Below, one piece after another: positions 1-6,818 of a stretch of 64,000 nt of DNA. The notes beneath the pieces were generated by a model. It was given only the letters and a program-made list of their open reading frames with translations, was not told where the DNA came from and made no database searches. The stretch is taken from NCBI RefSeq assembly GCF_900105515.1, contig NZ_FNSY01000001.1:5010001-5074000 (forward strand), in the 5' to 3' direction. Numbering within the stretch: the first letter of the stretch is position 1; each line of letters starts with the position of its first letter. The DNA is from Streptomyces sp. 2131.1. Its GTDB lineage: Bacteria > Actinomycetota > Actinomycetes > Streptomycetales > Streptomycetaceae. Made by a program: the position numbers and the translations under genes.

Positions 1-312
1 GCGTCCCCGGACCGGGGCCTTCGGGTGAGGCTGCGGTCGTGCTCCCCGGCCCGGGGAGGCTCTGCTGCGGCCTTGCGGCCTTGCGGCCTGCGGCCCGCAG
101 GCTGCGGGGCTGCGGGGCTGCGGGGCTGCGGGGCTGCGGGGCCGGGTCGGCCGCGTCCGCGGGGCGGGCGGTGGTGTCCGCGGGGTCTGCGCCCGCGGGG
201 GCCGCGCTTGCAGGGCAGGCGGCGGTGTCCGCCGGTGCCCTCGGGCTGTCGGTGGTGTCCGCTGCGTCTGCGGGGCGGGCGGTGCACGTGGGGGCTGGGC
301 CCGCCGCGGCTG
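1..312. other. Gene-free G-rich segment at the left edge
   Basis: I see no credible gene here. The stretch lies downstream of the minus-strand peptidoglycan-binding gene and is made of degenerate G- and C-rich short repeats. Open frames exist on both strands, but their products are low-complexity Ala/Gly/Arg/Pro strings, as expected of shadow frames in very GC-rich DNA. The clearest structure is the 8-bp tandem repeat listed separately at 101-141. The end of a gene lying to the left of the window cannot be excluded. Confidence 0.6.
101..141 (+). repeat. 8-bp tandem repeat with five GGGG runs (G-quadruplex motif)
   Basis: The unit GCTGCGGG repeats five times without error from 101 to 140. It places GGGG runs at 106-109, 114-117, 122-125, 130-133 and 138-141, each separated by a CTGC loop. 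Four or more G4 runs with loops of 1-7 nt is the textbook intramolecular G-quadruplex pattern. The unit is not a multiple of three, which argues against a coding repeat and for a slippage-prone non-coding array. It lies about 170 bp beyond the stop codon of the minus-strand gene. Confidence 0.8.
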
Positions 313-1374
313 TCAGCGGCGGCCTCGGCCCGTCGTCCTCGCCTCCAGGGCGCTCCGGGTCTTCGGGCCGTAGACGCCCTCCGGGTCGCCGTCGATGCTG
401 TACCAGACCTGGAAGTCGCTCACCGCCTGCTCCGTCCGGGAGCCGTAGTCCGAGTCGACCGGGCCGTTGTAGACCCAGACCTCGCGGAGCCGGTTCTGGA
501 GTTCCGCCACCTCCGGGCCGTGGTCGCCGCGTCGCAGGGTTCCGGCTTCGTCCGGTGTCGCCACCGGCGGGGCCAGGCCCTCCACCGGGCCGCTGGTCTC
601 CGCCGTGGCCGACGGGGACGAGGAGGCGCCCGGGGCCGACGCCGACGAGGAGGCCGTGGCGGAGCGGGAGGCGGAGGCGGAGGGCGACACGGACGTGGAC
701 GGCGAGGCCGAGGCGGACGCGGACGAGGAGGGGGCGGGCGAGCGGGAGGGCGGCGCGGAGGCGGTGGGCGTCGTGGACGGCGAGGGCTCGCTCTCGTCCG
801 GGAGGCTGGCCACCGTCGACGGCAGGGCCTGGTCCAGATCGGCCTCGCCGTTGCCGTCCCCGTTGAACAGTCCGCCGATGAAGGCCGCCGTGCCCACCAC
901 GGTGACCACGGCCGCCCCCGCGATCACGGCGGCGAAGGGCTTGCGGCGGCGCGGCGCCACCGGGTCGGGCCCGCCGAGCAGGAGCGCGGTGTCCGCCGGG
1001 GTGCCCGCGTCCGCCGGAGGAGGGCCCGCCGGGTCCAGGAACAGCGGCATCGTGGTCGCGGCGTCGCCCTCGGGGCCGTAGACCTGCGGGGCGCCCGGCG
1101 GGGGAGCCGGGGGCGCCGCAGTCGCGGCGTCGCCGCCCAGGGTCACGTACGGGCGGATGCGCAGGGGGTCGAAGTCCTCAGCGGCGGCCATCTCCGCGGA
1201 CCGGCCGGCGTGGTGCTCGTCGGCGATGCGCTGCTGCTCGGCGGCCCGTGCCGGGCCGGTGGCGTGACCCGGCGCGCCAGTGGCTCCGTATGCCGCGCGG
1301 CTCGCGCAGGCGCAGCCCGGAACCGTGCCCGGTCTGCTCTCCGTACCGCACTCCGGGCATATATGTCCGGCCAT
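313..1374 (-). CDS. Membrane-anchored peptidoglycan-binding-domain protein
   Basis: The product has 353 aa. The N-terminus carries a short Cys-containing motif (HICPECGTE) like half of a zinc ribbon, with further Cys nearby. One hydrophobic segment (PFAAVIAGAAVVTVVG) at about residues 130-155 is followed by a long Ser/Ala/Pro-rich linker. The C-terminal ~70 residues form a PG_binding_1 domain (GDHGPEVAELQNRL, then VDSDYGSRTEQAV and GVYGPKTRSALE). This suggests a cytoplasmic N-terminus, one membrane span, and an extracellular stalk presenting a cell-wall-binding domain. The ATG at 1374 is chosen because GGGGAGGGGA lies just upstream; longer readings run into the antisense of the exporter gene. 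No enzymatic domain is visible. Confidence 0.85.
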   Translation of the reverse strand: MAGHICPECGTESRPGTVPGCACASRAAYGATGAPGHATGPARAAEQQRIADEHHAGRSAEMAAAEDFDPLRIRPYVTLGGDAATAAPPAPPPGAPQVYGPEGDAATTMPLFLDPAGPPPADAGTPADTALLLGGPDPVAPRRRKPFAAVIAGAAVVTVVGTAAFIGGLFNGDGNGEADLDQALPSTVASLPDESEPSPSTTPTASAPPSRSPAPSSSASASASPSTSVSPSASASRSATASSSASAPGASSSPSATAETSGPVEGLAPPVATPDEAGTLRRGDHGPEVAELQNRLREVWVYNGPVDSDYGSRTEQAVSDFQVWYSIDGDPEGVYGPKTRSALEARTTGRGRR

Positions 1375-1509
1375 CGTGGGTCCCCTCCCCTTGAACTGCC
1401 TGCGATTATGCAGGCCGCCGCCGAGAAGCCCAATCACCCGGCCCCCCGGCAGGCCATAACGGGGGATAGCGGACAGGATGGGGGTGTAGCGGATCCGAGG
1501 AGATGTTTC

Positions 1510-3570
1510 ATGGCCCAGCAGCTGAGCCCCACGGCCCAGGCCCCCGGCGGTGACCGCTCCACGCGGTCGGTCCTGGTGGCGATCGGCGCACTGCTTCTCG
1601 GCATGCTCCTCGCCGCACTCGACCAGACCATCGTCTCCACCGCGCTGCCCACCATCGTCAGCGACCTCGGCGGGCTCGAACACCTCTCCTGGGTCGTCAC
1701 GGCCTATCTGCTGGCCTCGACCGCCGCGACCCCGCTCTGGGGGAAGCTCGGCGACCAGTACGGGCGCAAGAAGCTGTTCCAGACCGCGATCGTCATCTTC
1801 CTGATCGGCTCCGCGCTCTGCGGCATCGCCCAGAACATGCCCCAGCTGATCGGCTTCCGCGCCCTCCAGGGCCTCGGCGGCGGCGGCCTCATGGTCCTGT
1901 CGATGGCGATCGTCGGCGACATCGTCCCGCCGCGCGAACGCGGCAAGTACCAGGGCCTCTTCGGGGCCGTGTTCGGCGCGACGAGCGTCCTCGGACCACT
2001 GCTCGGCGGCTTCTTCACCCAGCACCTCTCCTGGCGCTGGGTCTTCTACATCAACCTCCCCATCGGGGTCGTCGCCCTCGTCGTGATCGCCGCCGTGCTG
2101 CACATCCCGGTCCGCCGGACGAAGCACACCATCGACTACCTGGGCACCTTCCTCATCGCCTCCGTCGCCACCTGCCTGGTCCTCGTCGCCTCGCTCGGCG
2201 GCACCACCTGGGCCTGGGGCTCCTGGAAGATCATCGGCCTCGCGGTGCTGGCCGTGCTGCTCCTGATCGCGTTCGTGTTCGTGGAGCGGCGCGCCACCGA
2301 GCCCGTGCTGCCGCTGAAGCTGTTCCGGATCAGGACCTTCAGCCTCGTCGCCGTGATCAGCTTCGTCATCGGCTTCGCGATGTTCGGCGCGATGACCTAT
2401 CTGCCGACCTTCCTCCAGGTGGTGCACGGCATCACGCCGACGATGTCCGGCGTCCACATGCTGCCCATGGTGTTCGGGCTGCTCATCACCTCGACCGCGT
2501 CCGGGCAGATCGTCAGCCGGACGGGCCGCTGGAAGGTCTTCCCGATCGCCGGCACCGGCATCACCGCGATCGGCCTGCTGCTCCTGCACCGGCTGACCGT
2601 CTCCAGCAGCACCTGGGAGATGAGCGCCTACTTCTTCGTGTTCGGCGCGGGGCTCGGCCTGGTGATGCAGGTCCTCGTCCTGGTCGTGCAGAACGCCGTC
2701 TCGTACCAGGACCTCGGCGTGGCGACCTCAGGCGCGACGTTCTTCCGGTCCATCGGGGCCTCGTTCGGTGTGGCGATCTTCGGCACCATCTTCACCAACC
2801 GGCTCACCGACAAACTCGGCGCCGCGCTCGCCGGCCGTTCGCTGCCGCCCGGGGTCGACGCGAAGAGCCTGGCCGCCGACCCGCGCGCCATCGGACAGCT
2901 GCCGGCCTCCCTGCGCGGGCCGGTGCTCCAGGCGTACTCGACGTCGATCACCGACGTCTTCCTGTACGCGGCCCCCGTCGTCCTGGTGGCCTTCCTCTTC
3001 GCCTGGCTGCTCAAGGAGGACAAGCTGCGCGGATCCGTGACGGCCCCCGATACGAGCGAGACCCTGGCACCCAACCCGGTCGAGCGGTCCTCGTACGACG
3101 AGTGCGCGCGGGCCCTGTCCGTGCTGGCCACCCGGGAGGGCCGCCGCGAGGTCTACATCAAGATCACCGAGAAGGCGGGCTTCGACCTGCTGCCCGCCGC
3201 CAGCTGGATGCTGCTGCGGATCAGGCGCCATGGCACCGTGGAGCCCGCCCGGCTCGCCGAGGTGGCCCCCGTACCGCTGCGGGTGATCAACGACGCGGCG
3301 CGGCAGCTGGAGGGGCGTGGGCTCGTCCGGCGCGTCGGGGTGCAGATGGTGCTCACCGAACCGGGCGCGGAGGCGGTGGTGAAGCTCGCCCAGGCCCGAG
3401 AGGACTCCCTGGCCGAGCTGCTGGGCGACTGGTGGGGGCCCGACCGGCCGACCGACCTGGTCGCGCTGGTCTCCGAGCTGACGCGGGAGACCAGCGGGTC
3501 CAGCAAGGAGCGCCCGCACAGCCCGGAGCCGAAGCGCGACCATGCGGCGGGGCACCCGGACAGGTCCTAG
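1510..3570 (+). CDS. DHA2-family MFS exporter fused to a C-terminal MarR-like winged helix
   Basis: The product has 686 aa. Residues ~15-510 form a 14-helix drug:H+ antiporter of the EmrB/QacA type. Motif C-like LAALDQTIVSTALPTI is near the start, and the motif A loop G-x-L-x-D-x-x-GRKK (GKLGDQYGRKK) follows. After the last helix comes ~150 residues resembling a MarR-type winged helix (SWMLLRIRRHGTVEPARLAE, then VINDAARQLEGRGLVRR). The usual family length is ~480-550 aa, so the tail is an added domain. The ATG at 1510 has GAGGAG 8 bp upstream. The frame stays open far upstream but encodes only low-complexity sequence. Its stop overlaps the stop of the convergent TetR gene inside a CTAG. It probably exports a toxic small molecule; the tail may sense substrate or bind DNA or a partner. 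Confidence 0.9.
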   Translation: MAQQLSPTAQAPGGDRSTRSVLVAIGALLLGMLLAALDQTIVSTALPTIVSDLGGLEHLSWVVTAYLLASTAATPLWGKLGDQYGRKKLFQTAIVIFLIGSALCGIAQNMPQLIGFRALQGLGGGGLMVLSMAIVGDIVPPRERGKYQGLFGAVFGATSVLGPLLGGFFTQHLSWRWVFYINLPIGVVALVVIAAVLHIPVRRTKHTIDYLGTFLIASVATCLVLVASLGGTTWAWGSWKIIGLAVLAVLLLIAFVFVERRATEPVLPLKLFRIRTFSLVAVISFVIGFAMFGAMTYLPTFLQVVHGITPTMSGVHMLPMVFGLLITSTASGQIVSRTGRWKVFPIAGTGITAIGLLLLHRLTVSSSTWEMSAYFFVFGAGLGLVMQVLVLVVQNAVSYQDLGVATSGATFFRSIGASFGVAIFGTIFTNRLTDKLGAALAGRSLPPGVDAKSLAADPRAIGQLPASLRGPVLQAYSTSITDVFLYAAPVVLVAFLFAWLLKEDKLRGSVTAPDTSETLAPNPVERSSYDECARALSVLATREGRREVYIKITEKAGFDLLPAASWMLLRIRRHGTVEPARLAEVAPVPLRVINDAARQLEGRGLVRRVGVQMVLTEPGAEAVVKLAQAREDSLAELLGDWWGPDRPTDLVALVSELTRETSGSSKERPHSPEPKRDHAAGHPDRS

Positions 3571-4268
3571 GAGCCGTCCGGCCGATCGCCCTCAGCGGTG
3601 GTCTGCGACAGTTGCCGGTCGCCCGCGTACGCGCGCAGGAAGGTGTCCACGGCCGCTTCCGCCGTGCCGCGCAGCTCGGCGGCCGGTACGCGGCGGGTGC
3701 CCAGCAGGGAGCGGGACTCCAAAGGGCCGGTCAGCAGGGCGAAGAAGTGCTCAGCGGCCTGCTCCGGGTCGCACGGGCGTAGGGCGCCGGCCAGGGAGAG
3801 GCGGGCCAGCCGGTCGGCCAGTGCCGCGCGGGGCCGGTGCACGGTGCGCTCCTGCGTGGTCTCGGCCAGGTCGGGGAACTGCGCCGCCTGTGCGTAGGTC
3901 AACCGTCGCAGCGCGCGAGCGGGTTCGCCGCAGCAGATGCGCGCCAGCCCGTGAGCCAGGTCCGTCAGTGCCGCATGCGGATCCTCGTCCGGCGCCCGGG
4001 CGCGCAGGCGCCCGATCACCGTGAGCTTCTCCTCCAGGAGGGCGTCGAGTGCCGCCTCGACAGCGTGACGGAAGAGGGTCTCCTTGTCGGAGAGGTGGCT
4101 GTAGACGGTCGGCTTGGCGACCCCTGCCTCCTCCGCGATCTCCTGAACGCATGCCTGCGCGTATCCACGCCGCGCGAAGACGGTGAACGCAGCGTCCAGG
4201 ATCGCCTTCCGCTTGTCGACGCGGCCGCGCGGAACGGACTTGGGCCTGCTTGACGCTGCTGAACTCAT
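3567..4268 (-). CDS. TetR/AcrR-family transcriptional regulator
   Basis: The product has 233 aa. The N-terminal helix-turn-helix is clear at about residues 20-65 (KRKAILDAAFTVFARRGY, then IAEEAGVAKPTVYSHLSDKE). The C-terminal part has the length of a ligand-binding TetR_C domain. It converges with the exporter gene and diverges from the Dabb gene at 4341, with a near-palindrome between the two. Likely targets are therefore its own gene and the Dabb gene, and possibly the exporter. The start has no Shine-Dalgarno sequence; a TAGAAT box lies 6 nt upstream of the ATG, which suggests a leaderless mRNA. Confidence 0.9.
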   Translation of the reverse strand: MSSAASSRPKSVPRGRVDKRKAILDAAFTVFARRGYAQACVQEIAEEAGVAKPTVYSHLSDKETLFRHAVEAALDALLEEKLTVIGRLRARAPDEDPHAALTDLAHGLARICCGEPARALRRLTYAQAAQFPDLAETTQERTVHRPRAALADRLARLSLAGALRPCDPEQAAEHFFALLTGPLESRSLLGTRRVPAAELRGTAEAAVDTFLRAYAGDRQLSQTTAEGDRPDGS

Positions 4269-4274
4269 GCGTTC

Positions 4275-4280
4275 ATTCTA
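4275..4280 (-). promoter_or_regulatory. Probable -10 box of a leaderless tetR promoter
   Basis: On the minus strand TAGAAT sits exactly 6 nt before the ATG at 4268. That would place the transcription start on, or next to, the A of the start codon. No ribosome binding site is present. The -35 region is weak (AAACTT at 17 bp). Leaderless mRNAs are common in actinobacteria; this assignment rests on pattern and spacing alone. Confidence 0.45.
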
Positions 4281-4306
4281 GATAACAACTCATCAGGAAG
4301 TTTTTC

Positions 4307-4322
4307 TGAACCGGCTGGTTCA
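4307..4322. promoter_or_regulatory. Candidate TetR operator (imperfect 16-bp palindrome)
   Basis: TGAACCGGCTGGTTCA has perfectly complementary 6-bp arms (TGAACC/GGTTCA) around a GGCT centre. It lies in the 72-bp gap between the divergent TetR and Dabb genes, about 20 bp before the Dabb start. Position, length and symmetry are typical of an operator for a dimeric TetR repressor. Binding is inferred. Confidence 0.55.
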
Positions 4323-4340
4323 AATAGGGGAGTGTGAACC

Positions 4341-4736
4341 ATGATCGTCCACATGCTGCGATTCGCGTTCAAGGAAGGGACGACCGAAGAGGAGAAGGCC
4401 CGTGTGCTCACACTGATGCGGCGCACGGCATCCATCGAGTCGGTCTCCTTCGCAACGGTCGGGCAGAGCCTGGCCGACCCCGCCGGCGGCTTCACCCACG
4501 CCTACTGCGTGGGTATCCAGGACCTGGCGGCCCTGGAGCGGTACATGCACGACCCGGTCCACCTCGCTGGAGACCCCGAGATCTTTCCGCATCTGGCCAG
4601 GATCGCCGTCGGCCCCGACGTCTCCGACGACATGGACCCTGCGCTGGCCGACGAAATCATGGCGCTGCACGAGAAGAAGGCCGCCCTGTATCCGGAGTGG
4701 GCGGCCCAACTCGGTCCGCTTCTCACTCTCGCCTAG
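4341..4736 (+). CDS. Dabb-type (stress-responsive alpha/beta barrel) protein
   Basis: The product has 131 aa. It starts IVHMLRFAFKEGTTEEE, the usual opening of a Dabb ferredoxin-like alpha+beta barrel, and ends with the PEIFPHLARIAV-type strand. Dabb proteins are small dimeric barrels. Some are polyketide cyclases or olivetolic-acid-cyclase-like enzymes; many are uncharacterised stress proteins. The start has AGGGGAG about 8 nt upstream. It is divergent from the TetR gene and downstream of the candidate operator, so it is a likely regulated target. No catalytic assignment can be made. Confidence 0.8.
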   Translation: MIVHMLRFAFKEGTTEEEKARVLTLMRRTASIESVSFATVGQSLADPAGGFTHAYCVGIQDLAALERYMHDPVHLAGDPEIFPHLARIAVGPDVSDDMDPALADEIMALHEKKAALYPEWAAQLGPLLTLA

Positions 4737-4745
4737 GCCAGGACA

Positions 4746-5318
4746 TCAAAGGGGACGGACGGTGCCGAGCGTCAGGCCGAGACGCCGTGGCGGAGCCGGT
4801 TCGCCCGGGGGAAGCCCGGCGCTGGTGCCCTGCGCCGCCTGGGCCAGTTCCTTGGCGAACCAGCGTTCCCTGTAGGGCCCGCTGTTGAACGCCGGGACCT
4901 CCCGGAAACCGTGCTTCGCGTACAGGCCGCGCGCCTCGACCAGGTCGTTGCGGGTGTCGAGCCGCAGCCGGGACAGCCCGAGGGCCCGGGCCCGGTCCGC
5001 CAGCGCGGTGAGCAGCAGCCCGCCGCCTCCCGTGCCCCGGAACTCCGGGCGGACGAAGACCCGGGTCAGCTCGGCCGTCTCCGCGTCCACGAGGACCAGG
5101 CCCGCGCAGGCCGCCGCCCGGCCGCCGTGACGGCCGACGACGAAGTCACCGGTCGGGGCCGTGAGCCGCTCGGCGCCGTCGTCGGTGAGCCCGTCCCGGA
5201 TCTCCTCGGCCGTCGCCGGGCGGCCCCAGTAACGGCTGGCCACCTCGTCGTAGTAGTCCCGCCGGAGCAGGGCCGCTTCCGGGGAGTCGAAGGGTTCGGG
5301 TGCCACGGTCCAGGTCAT
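4746..5318 (-). CDS. GNAT-family N-acetyltransferase
   Basis: The product has 190 aa. The GNAT core is visible: a strand-helix region with ETAELTRVFVRPEFRG, then the acetyl-CoA pyrophosphate loop GTGGGGLLL (R/Q-x-x-G-x-G/A pattern), ALGLSRLRLDTRN, and the C-terminal GLYAKHGFREVPAF motif. It probably acetylates a small amine or a protein; the substrate cannot be read from sequence. The ATG at 5318 is preceded by GAGAAT with a 6-nt gap and no ribosome binding site, so it may be leaderless. It ends 10 bp from the convergent Dabb gene. Confidence 0.88.
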   Translation of the reverse strand: MTWTVAPEPFDSPEAALLRRDYYDEVASRYWGRPATAEEIRDGLTDDGAERLTAPTGDFVVGRHGGRAAACAGLVLVDAETAELTRVFVRPEFRGTGGGGLLLTALADRARALGLSRLRLDTRNDLVEARGLYAKHGFREVPAFNSGPYRERWFAKELAQAAQGTSAGLPPGEPAPPRRLGLTLGTVRPL

Positions 5319-5443
5319 GCGGCCATTCTCGCTGCCGCACGCATGTACGGGCCAAGTGATTTCGAGGGGGTGGGCGCGGGGGTCTGGGGCCCTGGGGTCC
5401 AGCTCGGTCCCGCGCCTCACCCTCCGTACGTACATCCGAGCGG

Positions 5444-6598
5444 CTAGCGCAGCGGCGGCGGTGTGAACACCGGCGGCGGGGGTACGACCGGGCGCCGCCG
5501 CCGGGCGCGCGCCACCAGCAGCAGGGCCACGACCACCGCGACCGCGCCGCCGAACGGCACCAGCAGCCAGACCGGCATGCCGCCCCAGGTCAGCAGCGTG
5601 TCCCGGTAGACCACGGTCCGGTACGGGGTGTCCTCGGCGGCCGCCCGCAGTTCGTGGTCGCCGTCGATCCGCTCCGGCGACGGGAAGTACTGGTCGATCG
5701 CCGTCACGAAGACCGGCTTGTCGCCCGTGACCGCCGCCAGCGCCTCGTACGGCTCCTTCGCGGGGTCCACCCGGCCCGCGTACGCGACCTTCGGCGGCCG
5801 CCCGCCGATCGCGCCGCGCGGTTCCATGCGGTGGCCGGCCAGCACGTACAGGTCGAGGGTCTGCGGGGTCGCGGCCAGCTCGGACAGGCGCATCGGATAG
5901 ACCAGCCGGTCGCTGGCGAACCGCAGCCGCAGCGGTTCGAGCGTCCCGCTGAGCAGGGCTCCCCGCTCCTCCGGTGCGAGGCGCACCGCCACGTACTCCC
6001 ACTTCTGCTCGACGTACGGGCGCAGGGCCGTCGCCAGGCGGTCCGGCAGTTCGAAGCCGTTCTCCTCCAGCCAGCCCTCCAGCGCCTCCGGGTCGGTCGC
6101 CGTCAGCCGTGCCACGTCGAACGGCCCGAGCCGCTCGCGGCCGACCACGTCGACCGGCGCGGCGGCCCCGGGGGCGGCGGCCCGGTCGCCGGCGCGGTCG
6201 TCGGAGCCGCGGAACGGCCAGTCCTCGTCGCGGGGCCAGAAGTAATGACGGTCCTCGTGCACCGGCGCGGTGATCGCCCTGAGCTCCGTGAACAGCGCCG
6301 CGTCCCCCAACTCGACCGTGGCGCGGTGCGGGACCGGCATGATCCAGGCCGCGTCGGGCGCGTTCCCCCGGACGCTCAGCTGCATCACTATCTGCTCGGT
6401 GCTGCCGTCCCAGCCGACCGCCGACGTCTCCCGGGAGACCTCGACCCGGCTGTCCCGGTTCACCACCATCGCCCCGCAGCCGCAGGCGTACGCCGGTGCG
6501 ATCAGCGACCCCAGCTGCAACGACACCAGCATCAGGGCCAGGGAGAGCGCACGGACCGCCCAGCTCCTCGCTCCTCGTTCTCTGCCCCCGCGGCGCAT
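5444..6598 (-). CDS. DUF2330-domain secreted/membrane protein
   Basis: The product has 384 aa. A signal peptide (ALSLALMLVSLQLGSLIAPAYA) is followed by CGCG and the DUF2330 core, including AWIMPVPHRATVELG. A C-terminal transmembrane helix (WLLVPFGGAVAVVVALLLVA) ends in Arg and Pro-rich residues. The protein is therefore likely exported and held by its C-terminus. The ATG at 6598 has GGGGAGGA about 7 nt upstream. The family is widespread in actinobacteria but has no established function, and neighbours give no firm hint. Confidence 0.85.
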   Translation of the reverse strand: MRRGGRERGARSWAVRALSLALMLVSLQLGSLIAPAYACGCGAMVVNRDSRVEVSRETSAVGWDGSTEQIVMQLSVRGNAPDAAWIMPVPHRATVELGDAALFTELRAITAPVHEDRHYFWPRDEDWPFRGSDDRAGDRAAAPGAAAPVDVVGRERLGPFDVARLTATDPEALEGWLEENGFELPDRLATALRPYVEQKWEYVAVRLAPEERGALLSGTLEPLRLRFASDRLVYPMRLSELAATPQTLDLYVLAGHRMEPRGAIGGRPPKVAYAGRVDPAKEPYEALAAVTGDKPVFVTAIDQYFPSPERIDGDHELRAAAEDTPYRTVVYRDTLLTWGGMPVWLLVPFGGAVAVVVALLLVARARRRRPVVPPPPVFTPPPLR

Positions 6599-6697
6599 CT
6601 TCCGTCCTCCCCGTCGTTACCGATCACGGGCTCAGACGTGCGCGGGCCCCCGGCGGTTCCGGCCGGCGCGGTCCGCCCGGCCGGGCGGACTTTCGGG

Positions 6698-6733
6698 TAA
6701 AGCGGGGTGACAGTCAGGCGTAAAGCGGGTTGA
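6698..6733. promoter_or_regulatory. Direct repeat in the 220-bp divergent intergenic region
   Basis: TAAAGCGGGGTGA at 6698-6710 recurs as TAAAGCGGGTTGA at 6721-6733, a 23-bp period with 12 of 13 positions identical. The pair lies between the divergent DUF2330 and GT87-PAP2 genes. It could be a two-site operator, about two helical turns apart. I do not recognise the binding protein. The rest of this intergenic stretch shows nothing else I can name. Confidence 0.4.
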
Positions 6734-6818
6734 TTGGGTCTACCTCATGACGCAATGCGAAGGTTTCACACATGCCGGGCAATTGGCCGGCGACAGACCT
6801 TGGGAGGGTCGGCGCAGC

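Noticed and set aside
25..1509. Long plus-strand open frame continuing upstream of the exporter ATG at 1510
   Set aside because: It encodes Arg/Gly/Ala-rich low-complexity sequence antisense to the peptidoglycan-binding gene; a good ribosome binding site marks the real start at 1510.
313..2589. 758-aa minus-strand frame joining the peptidoglycan-binding protein with sequence antisense to the exporter
   Set aside because: The upstream part is compositionally a shadow of the exporter gene; the ATG at 1374 with its ribosome binding site is the real start.
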